Positions 1 through 6,513 of a DNA stretch of 11,507 nucleotides are shown in pieces (within the stretch, counting starts at the first letter, position 1; each line of letters starts with the position of its first letter). Made by a program: the position numbers and the translations under genes. The notes under the pieces are model-generated. The model was not told the DNA's origin. It saw only the letters and a list, made by a program, of their open reading frames with translations, and made no database searches. Source of the DNA: Dokdonella_A sp038237055 (GTDB lineage: Bacteria; Pseudomonadota; Gammaproteobacteria; Xanthomonadales; Rhodanobacteraceae); NCBI GenBank assembly GCA_038237055.1, contig JBBRZD010000080.1, forward strand, positions 1-11,507, written 5' to 3'.

Positions 1-1645
1 GGTGCCGAAGACGGACGAGATCGTTTACCTGCGTTCGACCGCAAATCTCTCCACCGGCGGCACCGCGACCGACGTCACCGACATCATCCATCCGGACAAT
101 CGCGACATGGCCGTGCGCGCGATCCGCGCGATCGGGCTCGACGTCGGCGGCGTCGATTTCCTGTCGCAGAATATTGCCGAGAGCTACAAGACGATCGGCG
201 GCGGCATCTGCGAAGTGAATGCTGCCCCCGGATTCCGCATGCACGTCGCACCGAGCGAAGGCACGCCGCGCGATGCGGCCGGCCCCGTGATCGACATGCT
301 GTTCCCGGCCGGCACGCCTGCGCGCGTGCCGATTGCGGCGATCACCGGCACCAACGGCAAGACCACCACGGCGCGCATGCTCGCGCACATCACGAAAATG
401 GCCGGCTATACGCCAGGTCTCACCACCACCGACGGTGTGTATATCGACGGTCAGCGCACGGTCGAGGGCGACATGACCGGCCCCGTGTCTGCGCGCATGG
501 TGCTGTCCGATCCGCACATCGATATCGCAGTGCTCGAAACCGCGCGCGGCGGTTTGCTGCGCGCCGGCATGGGTGTGCGTGAGGTCAACGTCGGCGCCGT
601 GCTGAACATCCAGTCCGATCATCTGGGCATGAAGGGCATCGACACGCTCGATCAGCTCGCCGAGGTCAAGCGCATCGTGGTCGAGATCGCGCAGGATTGC
701 GCGGTACTCAATGCCGACGATCCGAACGTGCTCAAGATGTCCGGCTACACCGAAGCGAAAGTGATCTGCTACGTGACGATGAATCCGTCGCATGCGCTGG
801 TGCGCGAGCACGTTCGCGCGGGTGGACGTGCGTGCGCGCTTGAGGCCGGTGTCAACGGCGCGATGATCACGCTGTACGACAAGGGCAGTCATATCCCGCT
901 GCTGTGGACGCACCTGATTCCCGCGACGATGGAAGGCCGCGCGCTGCACAATGTGCAGAACGCGATGTTCGCCGCTGCCATGGCGTTCGCGCTCGGCATC
1001 AAGCTCGACGCGATCCGCCAGGGTCTGCGCACGTTCGACACCACGTTCTTCCAGGCGCCCGGGCGCATGAACGTCTACAGCGAGCATCCGTTCAAGGTGC
1101 TGTTCGACTACGGCCACAACGCGCATGCCGTGTCGGTAATGGCCGACCTTGCGCAGCGGCTCGATGTGACTGGGCACCGCATCGTCGTACTCGCAGGCCC
1201 GGGTGATCGACGCGACGAGGACCTCGTCGCGATCGCCAATGCGGTCGCTGGCCGTTTCGATCACTACATCTGCCGGCGCGACGATTCGCTGCGCGGCCGC
1301 GACGGTGACGAGGTGCCGCGCATCATGGCGCGTGCGTTGGCCGCCGCCGGCGTGGCAAAGGAAGTGATCTCGGAAATTCCTGACGAGCAGGAGGCGATCG
1401 ACGCAGCCCTGCGCATGGGCCAGCCCGGCGACCTGCTGCTCGTGTTCGCCGACGCACTGGTGCGTTCGTGGAAACAGATCATCAAGTTCCGTCCCGAAGG
1501 CGCCGCCGAAACGATCGCGCCGACGCCGATGGCTTCACCGGCAGCAGCCGCGGAACCCGTCTTCGACGAAGCGAGCTTCGCTGCGCTCGGCGGTGTTGTT
1601 CGTGACGAACGCGGCATCCATCTGTCGCGGGAGGGCGACGACTGA
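1..1645 (+). CDS. cphA: Cyanophycin synthetase, C-terminal part (5' end outside window)
   Basis: CphA makes cyanophycin, a cytoplasmic storage polymer with a poly-aspartate backbone and arginine side chains, using two ATP-dependent active sites. Visible are 547 residues. Roughly the first 95 are the end of the ATP-grasp domain, with the conserved EVNAAPGFRMH segment (visible residues 71-81). The rest is the Mur-ligase-like domain that adds arginine: P-loop GTNGKTTT (116-123), EGDMTGP (155-161), LETARGG (179-185), NADDP (237-241) and DYGHN (369-373), where Mur ligases usually have DYAHN. After the Mur domain comes an Ala/Pro-rich linker and a short tail near residue 537 (VRDERGIHLS). CphA proteins are usually around 730-900 residues, so the N-terminal domain and most of the ATP-grasp domain lie to the left. 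The GTG at position 2 is an internal codon, not the start. The stop TGA (1643-1645) overlaps the putative CTG start of the next gene, so the two are probably co-translated. Confidence 0.93.
   Translation, partial: VPKTDEIVYLRSTANLSTGGTATDVTDIIHPDNRDMAVRAIRAIGLDVGGVDFLSQNIAESYKTIGGGICEVNAAPGFRMHVAPSEGTPRDAAGPVIDMLFPAGTPARVPIAAITGTNGKTTTARMLAHITKMAGYTPGLTTTDGVYIDGQRTVEGDMTGPVSARMVLSDPHIDIAVLETARGGLLRAGMGVREVNVGAVLNIQSDHLGMKGIDTLDQLAEVKRIVVEIAQDCAVLNADDPNVLKMSGYTEAKVICYVTMNPSHALVREHVRAGGRACALEAGVNGAMITLYDKGSHIPLLWTHLIPATMEGRALHNVQNAMFAAAMAFALGIKLDAIRQGLRTFDTTFFQAPGRMNVYSEHPFKVLFDYGHNAHAVSVMADLAQRLDVTGHRIVVLAGPGDRRDEDLVAIANAVAGRFDHYICRRDDSLRGRDGDEVPRIMARALAAAGVAKEVISEIPDEQEAIDAALRMGQPGDLLLVFADALVRSWKQIIKFRPEGAAETIAPTPMASPAAAAEPVFDEASFAALGGVVRDERGIHLSREGDD
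1629..1635 (+). promoter_or_regulatory. Shine-Dalgarno that supports the CTG start at 1642
   Basis: The sequence GGGAGGG lies inside the last cphA codons and ends six bases before CTG 1642. It contains the GGAGG core at 1630-1634, seven bases from the start codon. CTG (1642-1644) overlaps the cphA stop TGA (1643-1645) as CTGA, the exact counterpart of the ATGA junctions in the his operon of this window. No comparable site precedes the TTG at 1762. Confidence 0.7.
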
Positions 1646-3459
1646 ACGCCGCGACGGTTTCTCTGCCGTTCGAAGATTCACGCCGCCTCACCGGGTTCAA
1701 TCTCTACTTCGCCGACGTCGGCGCGGTACTCGAAACCGTCGGCGTCGATATCGACGAAGCCTTGCTGGGCGAATGGCGCGCGCGAGTCCAACGCATGCGC
1801 AGCGAACTCGGCTGGCCCGATGCCGCCATCGTCGCGCGCGTACATGCCAGCGGCGCCTCACTTGCGTTCGCAGCGCCGCGGGACCAGTTGCTGACCGCCA
1901 CCGAAGTCAACGAATGGGCGCTCGCGTCGTCGCTGCTTTCCTTCTCCAGCCGCGCACCCTCAGCCGCTGGAGGCGGCTTCGATCCCGGAGGGAGAAGGGA
2001 AGTCTTCCACGCGCCCGGCCACCCGGCGACGTGGGACGAGGATTCTGCGTTGCACACCTTGCGCGCGTTCTCGCAGGCAGAGCGCAATCCCGAACTCGTC
2101 GCGTTGGCGCTCGCCGCAAAGCAACGAGGCCTCACCATCCTCATCGACGACGACGCGATTTCGCTCGGCGTAGGCATCGGTGCGGGTGTTTGGTCGCTTG
2201 CGCAGCTGCCGTCGCCGGCATCGATCGACTGGAATGCGCTGCATGACGCGCCGATCGCGCTCGTGACTGGTTCAAACGGCAAGACGACCACGACACGCCT
2301 GCTCGCCGCAATGCTGCGCGCAGGTGGATTGTGCACTGCTCACACTTGCACCGACGGCGTTTTTGTCGGAGACATCGCACTCGCTGCGGGCGACTATTCC
2401 GGGCCTGCCGGCGCGCGCGTCGCATTGCGCGCACCCGACGTCGAAGCGGCGGTGCTCGAAACCGCGCGTGGCGGCATCCTGCGTCGCGGCATCGCCGTGC
2501 AGCATGCGAACGTCGCCGTCGTCACCAATGTCAGCGACGATCATTTCGGCGAGTACGGTATTCACGATCTCGACGATCTTGCGGCGGTCAAACTGGGAGT
2601 CGCCGGCACGCTCGGTGCGGATGACGTACTCGTGTTGAATGCGGACGACGCCCAACTCATGCGCCCCGCCGAGGCATTGAGTGTTCGACAGGCTTGGTTT
2701 GCCCTCGACGCGGATGCGCCGTTGTTGCGGACGCATCGCGCGGACGGCGATGCGACATGCGGCGTGCGTGAAGGACGCCTTCTTCTCCAGTTCGGTGGCG
2801 ACGAGCATGATCTCGGCGATGTCGCCGCCATGCCGCTCACGTTCGGCGCGACGGCGCGCTACAACATCGCGAACATCGCAGCTGCGTCGCTCGCGGCACA
2901 AGCGCTGGGTGTTTCGGTTGCGACCATTGCCGCGGTGCTCGCTCAATTCGGCGCAAAAAGCAGCGACAATCCCGGGCGGTTGCAGCACTGGTCGATAGGC
3001 GGCGTCGATGTGTTTGTCGACTATGCTCACAATCCCGAGGGCCTGCGCGGCTTACTCGACGTCGCTGCGAAAGTGCGCACCGACCGTCTCGGTCTCCTGC
3101 TCGGACAGGCCGGCAATCGCGAAGACAACGAGATCCGTGAACTCGCCGTGGTGGCGGCGGAATTCAAACCCGATCTCATCGTGTTGAAGGATATCGGCGG
3201 CATGCTGCGCGGCCGCAGCGATGGCGAGATTCCCGCGCTCCTGCGCGAAAAGCTCGCGCAACACGGGACCCACCATTCCGCTGTGGTCGAACGTCTCGAC
3301 GAATACGAAGCCGTGCGCGACTTGCTTGCATGGGCACGTGCAGGCGATGTGCTCGTCTTGCCGATCCATGGCAGCGTGGGAAAGCCGAAAGTCGCGGCTT
3401 TGCTCGATGATCTTCAGAGCCGGGGCTGGGTTGCCGGAACCGCGCTGCCGGTTGCCTGA
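1642..3459 (+). CDS. CphA-related Mur ligase-like protein without ATP-grasp domain, probable CTG start
   Basis: With a start at CTG 1642 the protein has 605 residues. From about residue 200 it is a Mur-ligase-type ATPase closest in motifs to the CphA C-terminal domain: P-loop GSNGKTTT (210-217), GDYSGPAGAR (250-259), LETARGG (272-278), NADD (333-336) and DYAHNPEG (460-467), then the C-terminal Mur fold with GNREDNE (491-497). The first 200 residues include a conserved-looking RRLTGFNLYF (14-23) and ATEVNEW (86-92). They show no ATP-grasp signature, so only one ATPase site is present. Start choice: the frame has a stop at 1603 and no ATG, GTG or TTG before a TTG at 1762. The stretch 1645-1761 still has coding-type G/C third positions, and a strong Shine-Dalgarno stands 6-7 bases before CTG. 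Residues about 104-120 are encoded by a repeat (1955-1999). The cphA neighbour implies a role in cyanophycin or a related arginine-containing polymer; the exact substrate is unknown. Confidence 0.85.
   Translation: MNAATVSLPFEDSRRLTGFNLYFADVGAVLETVGVDIDEALLGEWRARVQRMRSELGWPDAAIVARVHASGASLAFAAPRDQLLTATEVNEWALASSLLSFSSRAPSAAGGGFDPGGRREVFHAPGHPATWDEDSALHTLRAFSQAERNPELVALALAAKQRGLTILIDDDAISLGVGIGAGVWSLAQLPSPASIDWNALHDAPIALVTGSNGKTTTTRLLAAMLRAGGLCTAHTCTDGVFVGDIALAAGDYSGPAGARVALRAPDVEAAVLETARGGILRRGIAVQHANVAVVTNVSDDHFGEYGIHDLDDLAAVKLGVAGTLGADDVLVLNADDAQLMRPAEALSVRQAWFALDADAPLLRTHRADGDATCGVREGRLLLQFGGDEHDLGDVAAMPLTFGATARYNIANIAAASLAAQALGVSVATIAAVLAQFGAKSSDNPGRLQHWSIGGVDVFVDYAHNPEGLRGLLDVAAKVRTDRLGLLLGQAGNREDNEIRELAVVAAEFKPDLIVLKDIGGMLRGRSDGEIPALLREKLAQHGTHHSAVVERLDEYEAVRDLLAWARAGDVLVLPIHGSVGKPKVAALLDDLQSRGWVAGTALPVA
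1955..1999. repeat. REP-like palindromic element embedded in frame in the Mur ligase-like gene
   Basis: The 45-bp segment starts CACCCTCAGCC and ends GGGAGAAGGG. It holds two adjacent hairpins. One has arms AGCCGC (1962-1967) and GCGGCT (1973-1978) with a 5-base loop. The other pairs CTTC (1977-1980) plus TCCC (1983-1986) with GGGA (1990-1993) plus GAAG (1994-1997), with a 2-base bulge and 3-base loop. Read on the minus strand it begins CCCTTCTCCC and ends GGCTGAGGGTG, a layout I recall from interspersed REP-like repeats of proteobacteria. It is 15 codons long, keeps the frame, and encodes a Gly/Ala/Arg-rich segment unlike its surroundings. The hairpins are seen directly; the family assignment is from memory. 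Confidence 0.55.
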
Positions 3460-3504
3460 ATCGAGCTGGATTTGCGTCGTGAGCCCGGGTCAAGAACCGA
3501 TTTT

Positions 3505-3543
3505 CGCGGAGTCATCGAGTCGTCCGCGACACAAGCGTAGACT
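3505..3543 (+). promoter_or_regulatory. Possible promoter region of the M23 peptidase gene, with an inverted repeat
   Basis: The 110-bp gap 3460-3569 separates the Mur ligase-like gene from the peptidase gene. A TAGACT at 3538-3543 resembles a -10 box; 17 bases upstream TCGAGT (3515-3520) is only a weak -35 match. An inverted repeat with arms CGCGGA (3505-3510) and TCCGCG (3523-3528) covers the proposed -35 and could be an operator or the stem of a transcript end. No T-run follows it, so it is not a typical intrinsic terminator. The assignment is tentative. Confidence 0.25.
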
Positions 3544-3569
3544 GGCAGCCTGCTCCGGGGAGAGCCGTC

Positions 3570-4745
3570 ATGCGATCGTATGTCCTGATCCTGGGTCTGC
3601 TGCCGTTGTTCGCATCAGCCGCGCCACCCGCGGGCGGTGGTGGTTTGCACTCGCCACCCGGTGATGAGCTGAGCAATGAGCAGCGCGCGCGCATCGACGC
3701 CCAGCTTGCGAAAAACGTGGCTGAGCTGCAGCACGCCGGTACACTCGCTTCGATCCCGCCATTGCTGGCACCGCAACAGGCCGGTCTGCAATGGCCGTTG
3801 CGTCCCGTGGCGAGCTACTCGGATCCCGACTATCACGGCATCTCGAATTTCGTCGATCTCAATCCTGCGTTTCCGAACCAGTTGCTCGACTTCAATTGCG
3901 GCGTGCGCACCTACGATCAGGCGGGTGGCTACAACCATGCCGGCATCGATATCTTCCTGTGGCCATATCCGTGGCTGATGATGGATCAGCAATCGATCGA
4001 CATCGTGGCAGCAGCGCCTGGCACGATCATCGGCAAGGTCGACGGCAACGACGACCGCAGCTGCCCGAACAACTATTCGGCGGACTGGAATGCAGTCTAT
4101 GTGCAGCATTCGGACGGCACGGTCGCGTGGTACGGCCACATGAAGAAGATGTCGCAGACGAGCAAGCCGATCGGTGCGACGGTCGCTACCGGCGAGTTTC
4201 TCGGCAAGGTCGGAAGTGCGGGTTTTTCGTCAGCGCCGCACCTGCATTTCGAAAATCATTCCGCCGTCAGCAACTACACGATCCTCGAACCGTTCCACGG
4301 CGCCTGCAATGCGCCCGCTTCGCTATGGGCACAACAGCGGCCGTATTACGATTCGGCGCTCAACAAGCTGGCCACGCACTCGGCACCGCCGGACTACCAC
4401 GGCATCAACTGCCCAAATCCGGTCGACGAAACGCCGAACTTGTCCGATCGGTTCCTGCCGAACCAGACGGTCTACTTCGTCGCCTACTACCGCGACCAGC
4501 TCGCCGCGCAGGTGGCGAATTTTTCGGTGCTGCGTCCGGACGGCACGACGTTCGCGTCATGGACGTTCAAGCTGTCCGATGCGAGGCCGGAGCCCTACTT
4601 CGCAGCGGCCGACTGGTACTGGTACTACACCTTGCCTGCGAACGCGCCGAGCGGCGTCTGGCATCTCCGCGCTACCTACGAAAGTGTGACCTACAACCAC
4701 GACTTCATGGTTGGCGACGTGATCTTCGCGAACGGCTTCGACTGA
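3570..4745 (+). CDS. Secreted M23-family (LytM-type) metallopeptidase
   Basis: The 391-residue protein has a signal peptide (residues 1-17, short basic start, hydrophobic VLILGLLPLF, likely cleavage after ASA), so it acts in the periplasm or outside. A helical, charged stretch (about 32-60) precedes the peptidase domain. The M23 zinc site is complete: H123 and D127 in HAGID, H190 in WYGHM, and H224/H226 in HLHF. M23 enzymes cleave peptide cross-bridges, usually of peptidoglycan. Two insertions are unusual: WPYPWLMM after the HxxxD motif and a Cys-containing loop near 160-175. Cysteines 110, 165, 246 and 281 could form disulfides. Residues about 285-380 look like a beta-sandwich with many aromatic residues, and the protein ends VIFANGFD. 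The ATG follows GGGGAGAG (3557-3564) by five bases. Nothing links it to cphA beyond position; its target is not known. Confidence 0.88.
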   Translation: MRSYVLILGLLPLFASAAPPAGGGGLHSPPGDELSNEQRARIDAQLAKNVAELQHAGTLASIPPLLAPQQAGLQWPLRPVASYSDPDYHGISNFVDLNPAFPNQLLDFNCGVRTYDQAGGYNHAGIDIFLWPYPWLMMDQQSIDIVAAAPGTIIGKVDGNDDRSCPNNYSADWNAVYVQHSDGTVAWYGHMKKMSQTSKPIGATVATGEFLGKVGSAGFSSAPHLHFENHSAVSNYTILEPFHGACNAPASLWAQQRPYYDSALNKLATHSAPPDYHGINCPNPVDETPNLSDRFLPNQTVYFVAYYRDQLAAQVANFSVLRPDGTTFASWTFKLSDARPEPYFAAADWYWYYTLPANAPSGVWHLRATYESVTYNHDFMVGDVIFANGFD

Positions 4746-4806
4746 TGCGGCGCGTGCGAACGTGGAAGGCCGGCGAACGGCTGCAGTTTGCAGACTCCGA
4801 TCGAAG

Positions 4807-4823
4807 GCATCGCGGCTGAAACG
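4807..4823 (-). repeat. REP-like core, left copy (inverted relative to the copy at 5070-5086)
   Basis: The + strand reads GCATCGCGGCTGAAACG. Its reverse complement matches 16 of 17 bases of 5070-5086. The core TTCAGCCGCGATGC resembles the common 'GGCTTCAGCCGCGA' interspersed repeats of Pseudomonas and Lysobacterales, as far as I recall. It lies 62 bp after the stop of the peptidase gene and forms the outer left arm of the mosaic 4807-5086. Confidence 0.6.
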
Positions 4824-4838
4824 ACGTCTCACTTCGAA

Positions 4839-4881
4839 CACCATGCCCACCCAGCCCTCACCTTGAAGGGCAGGGCTTCAA
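4839..4881 (-). repeat. 'CCCCTTCAAGGGG' element, degenerate inverted copy
   Basis: Read on the + strand this stretch (CACCATGCCCACC then CCTTGAAGGG) aligns with the reverse complement of 4992-5034 at roughly 80-85% over about 42 bases by eye, with one gap. It lacks the perfect hairpin of the right-hand copy. Its right half is also the first unit of the 33-bp tandem array, which suggests that the array grew out of this element. Confidence 0.6.
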
Positions 4882-4980
4882 AGCATGACATGCCATTGAA
4901 GGGGAAGGCCTCAAAGCGCGACATCCGCTCGAAGGCGCGGGCTTCAAACCGTGACATCCGCTTGAAGGGCAGGGCTTGAC
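4860..4980. repeat. 33-bp tandem repeat (minisatellite), 3 full units plus a partial
   Basis: Units run 4860-4892, 4893-4925 and 4926-4958, each exactly 33 bp, followed by a partial unit from 4959 to about 4980. Each unit contains a TTGAAG-type arm and a CTTCAA-type arm about seven bases apart and ends in a GACAT(C/G) block. Units 2 and 3 have diverged in one arm. Because 33 is a multiple of three, the array is open on the + strand and would read as an 11-residue repeat of the type LKGRASKRDI inside a small frame (4788-4979). That frame starts with TTG, has no Shine-Dalgarno I can see, and is probably not a gene. There are no unique spacers between units, so it is not a CRISPR array. Confidence 0.85.
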
Positions 4981-4991
4981 CTCTCTGTCTC

Positions 4992-5034
4992 GAAGTCCTC
5001 CCCTTCAAGGGGAGGACTTAGGTGGGGATGGTGG
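4992..5034 (+). repeat. 'CCCCTTCAAGGGG' element with a 13-bp perfect hairpin, right copy
   Basis: Arms AAGTCCTCCCCTT (4993-5005) and AAGGGGAGGACTT (5007-5019) are perfect reverse complements around a single C. They are followed by GGTGGGGATGGTG. The segment 5000-5033 matches 9995-10027 in hisD almost base for base, apart from a small difference after the hairpin. The structure lies between two convergent genes and could end transcripts from both sides or protect their 3' ends. No T-run follows on either strand, so it is not a classical intrinsic terminator. Confidence 0.8.
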
Positions 5035-5069
5035 CGACATCCAGTTCGCCACTGCGCGCCTCTTGCAGA

Positions 5070-5086
5070 CGCTTCAGCCGCGATGC
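5070..5086 (+). repeat. REP-like core, right copy
   Basis: The + strand reads CGCTTCAGCCGCGATGC, the inverse of 4807-4823 with one mismatch. It is 33 bp from the hisIE stop and forms the outer right arm of the mosaic. With these repeats, almost the whole 374-bp gap 4746-5119 is accounted for. I see no gene or RNA in the remaining bases, only a small CTGCA/TGCAG hairpin at 4781-4793. Confidence 0.6.
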
Positions 5087-5119
5087 TGTCCTTCACGACT
5101 CCAACGAAATCGGTGCGTC

Positions 5120-5740
5120 TCAAGAGCGTCCCGCGCCATGCCGCTGTTCCAGTTCACCGACGATGTCGGAGAGGCTGAGATTCGCACCGCGCAGCAACAC
5201 CATCAGATGGAACAACAAGTCCGCCGCCTCGCCGCGTAATGCGTCGCGATCGCCCGAGACGGCGGCAAGCGCGACCTCGACACCTTCCTCGCCCACCTTC
5301 TGCGCGCGGCGCGCCGGCGTTCCCGCGAGCAGCTTCGCGACGTAGCTCGATGCAGAGTCCGCCCCCGCGCGCGAGGCGATCAGCGCCTCCAGTTCATTGA
5401 GCCACGGCTGCGAACGGCCGGGGCCATCGAAGCACGTAGGCGTTCCACGATGGCAGGTTGGACCCTGCGGCAGCGCCTGCACGAGCAACGTGTCGCGATC
5501 GCAATCGGCTGCCATCGAGACGACGCGCAGCACGTGACCCGAACTCTCGCCCTTGCGCCACAGGCGCTGCTTCGAGCGCGACCAGAAATGTACTTCGCGC
5601 GTGTCCAACGTCAGTGCCAGCGCATCGCGATTGGTGTAGCCAAGCATGAGGACGCGACCGTCGTGCGCGTGCTGCACGATCAGCGGCACGAGGCCGTCGC
5701 TCTTGTCCCAGTCCAGCATGTCGACCAGTGAATCATTCAT
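5120..5740 (-). CDS. hisI: Bifunctional phosphoribosyl-AMP cyclohydrolase / phosphoribosyl-ATP pyrophosphatase (HisIE)
   Basis: HisIE performs steps two and three of histidine synthesis: hydrolysis of PR-ATP to PR-AMP and opening of the adenine ring to ProFAR. The cyclohydrolase domain (about residues 1-110) has HFWSRSKQRLWRKGESSGH (51-69), the metal-binding CDRD (80-83) and the cysteines C80, C96 and C103 typical of the zinc site. The pyrophosphatase domain (about 113-206) shows VGEEGVEV (149-156) and EAADLLFHL (171-179). At 206 residues it matches the usual fused enzyme of gammaproteobacteria. The ATG overlaps the hisF stop as ATGA, and I see no clear Shine-Dalgarno, so it probably depends on coupling to hisF. 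It is the last gene of the operon. Confidence 0.97.
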   Translation of the reverse strand: MNDSLVDMLDWDKSDGLVPLIVQHAHDGRVLMLGYTNRDALALTLDTREVHFWSRSKQRLWRKGESSGHVLRVVSMAADCDRDTLLVQALPQGPTCHRGTPTCFDGPGRSQPWLNELEALIASRAGADSASSYVAKLLAGTPARRAQKVGEEGVEVALAAVSGDRDALRGEAADLLFHLMVLLRGANLSLSDIVGELEQRHGAGRS

Positions 5741-6513
5741 GGGCGCACCACGATGCCGCGTGCGGTGAGATAACGTTTGAGGTCGCCAATGTGAATTTCG
5801 CCGCTGTGGAACACGCTCGCGGCAAGCGCCGCATCGACGCCGCAGTGCTCGAACACATCGGCGAAGTGTTCCGGTTTTCCGGCGCCGCCCGATGCGACCA
5901 AGGGGAGGGTTGTGGTCGCGCGAACGGCATCGAGTTGCGCGCGCGCGTAACCGCCGCGCACGCCATCGCTGCGGATTGAATTCAGCACGATCTCACCGGC
6001 GCCCCGATCGGCGACTTCCCGCACCCACGCGAGAAGATCACGACCACTATCGCTGGCTGCGTCCGGCTTGCCACTGTTCACGACCACGCGCCATTGCGAC
6101 GTCTGCTCGCTGCGTGCGTCGACATCGATGCCGATCACGACGCACTGGCTGCCGAACCGCGCCGCGAGTTCGCCAATCAACTCAGGTCGCGCCAGTGCAG
6201 GACTGTTGATGGAGACCTTGTCGGCTCCCGCAGCGAGAACGCTTTCCGCATCGGCGACCGATCGAATTCCGCCAGCGACGCAGAATGGAATGTCGAGTTC
6301 GCGTGCGACGCGCTCAACCCAGGCCGGATCAACTGTGCGTCCATCCGGACTCGCACTGATGTCGTAGAAAACGAGCTCGTCGGCACCTTCGTCGGCGTAG
6401 CGACGCGCAAGTTCGACGATGTCGCCGACCACGCGATGGTCGCGGAACTGAACGCCCTTGACGACAACGCCGTCGGCGACATCAAGACAGGGAATCACGC
6501 GGCGCGCGAGCAT
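5737..6513 (-). CDS. hisF: Imidazole glycerol phosphate synthase, cyclase subunit HisF
   Basis: HisF forms imidazole glycerol phosphate and AICAR from PRFAR using ammonia channelled from HisH. The 258-residue TIM barrel has both catalytic aspartates at their usual places, D11 (IPCLDV) and D130 (GIDVDA), plus the phosphate-binding AGGIRS (80-85) and ASGGAG near residue 216. The LNSIRSDGVRGGY segment resembles the E. coli type (LNMMNQDGVRNGY), with alanine where E. coli has the Asp after GY. The start overlaps the end of hisA by 19 bp, unlike the 4-bp overlaps elsewhere. It is preceded by a full GGAGG seven bases upstream, so it can recruit ribosomes on its own. It should pair with HisH two genes upstream. 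Confidence 0.97.
   Translation of the reverse strand: MLARRVIPCLDVADGVVVKGVQFRDHRVVGDIVELARRYADEGADELVFYDISASPDGRTVDPAWVERVARELDIPFCVAGGIRSVADAESVLAAGADKVSINSPALARPELIGELAARFGSQCVVIGIDVDARSEQTSQWRVVVNSGKPDAASDSGRDLLAWVREVADRGAGEIVLNSIRSDGVRGGYARAQLDAVRATTTLPLVASGGAGKPEHFADVFEHCGVDAALAASVFHSGEIHIGDLKRYLTARGIVVRP

Noticed and set aside
2..1645. GTG at position 2 as the start of a 547-residue protein
   Set aside because: The protein begins in the middle of the ATP-grasp domain of CphA; the codon is internal and the gene continues to the left of the window.
2272..3030. 252-codon minus-strand frame opposite the Mur ligase-like gene
   Set aside because: Antisense shadow; the + strand frame shows P-loop and other Mur motifs over the same bases.
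1762..3459. TTG 1762 as the start of the Mur ligase-like gene
   Set aside because: It has no Shine-Dalgarno and would discard 40 codons that look coding, while CTG 1642 has an ideal site and overlaps the preceding stop.
4788..4979. Small 63-codon frame reading an 11-residue repeat
   Set aside because: TTG start, no ribosome binding site, and the repeat is explained by the 33-bp tandem array and palindromic element.
4860..4980. CRISPR array
   Set aside because: The 33-bp units are directly adjacent with no unique spacers, and no cas genes are nearby.
4993..5019. Classical intrinsic terminator
   Set aside because: The hairpin is strong, but neither strand has a T-run after it; it is better described as a dispersed repeat that might still end transcription.
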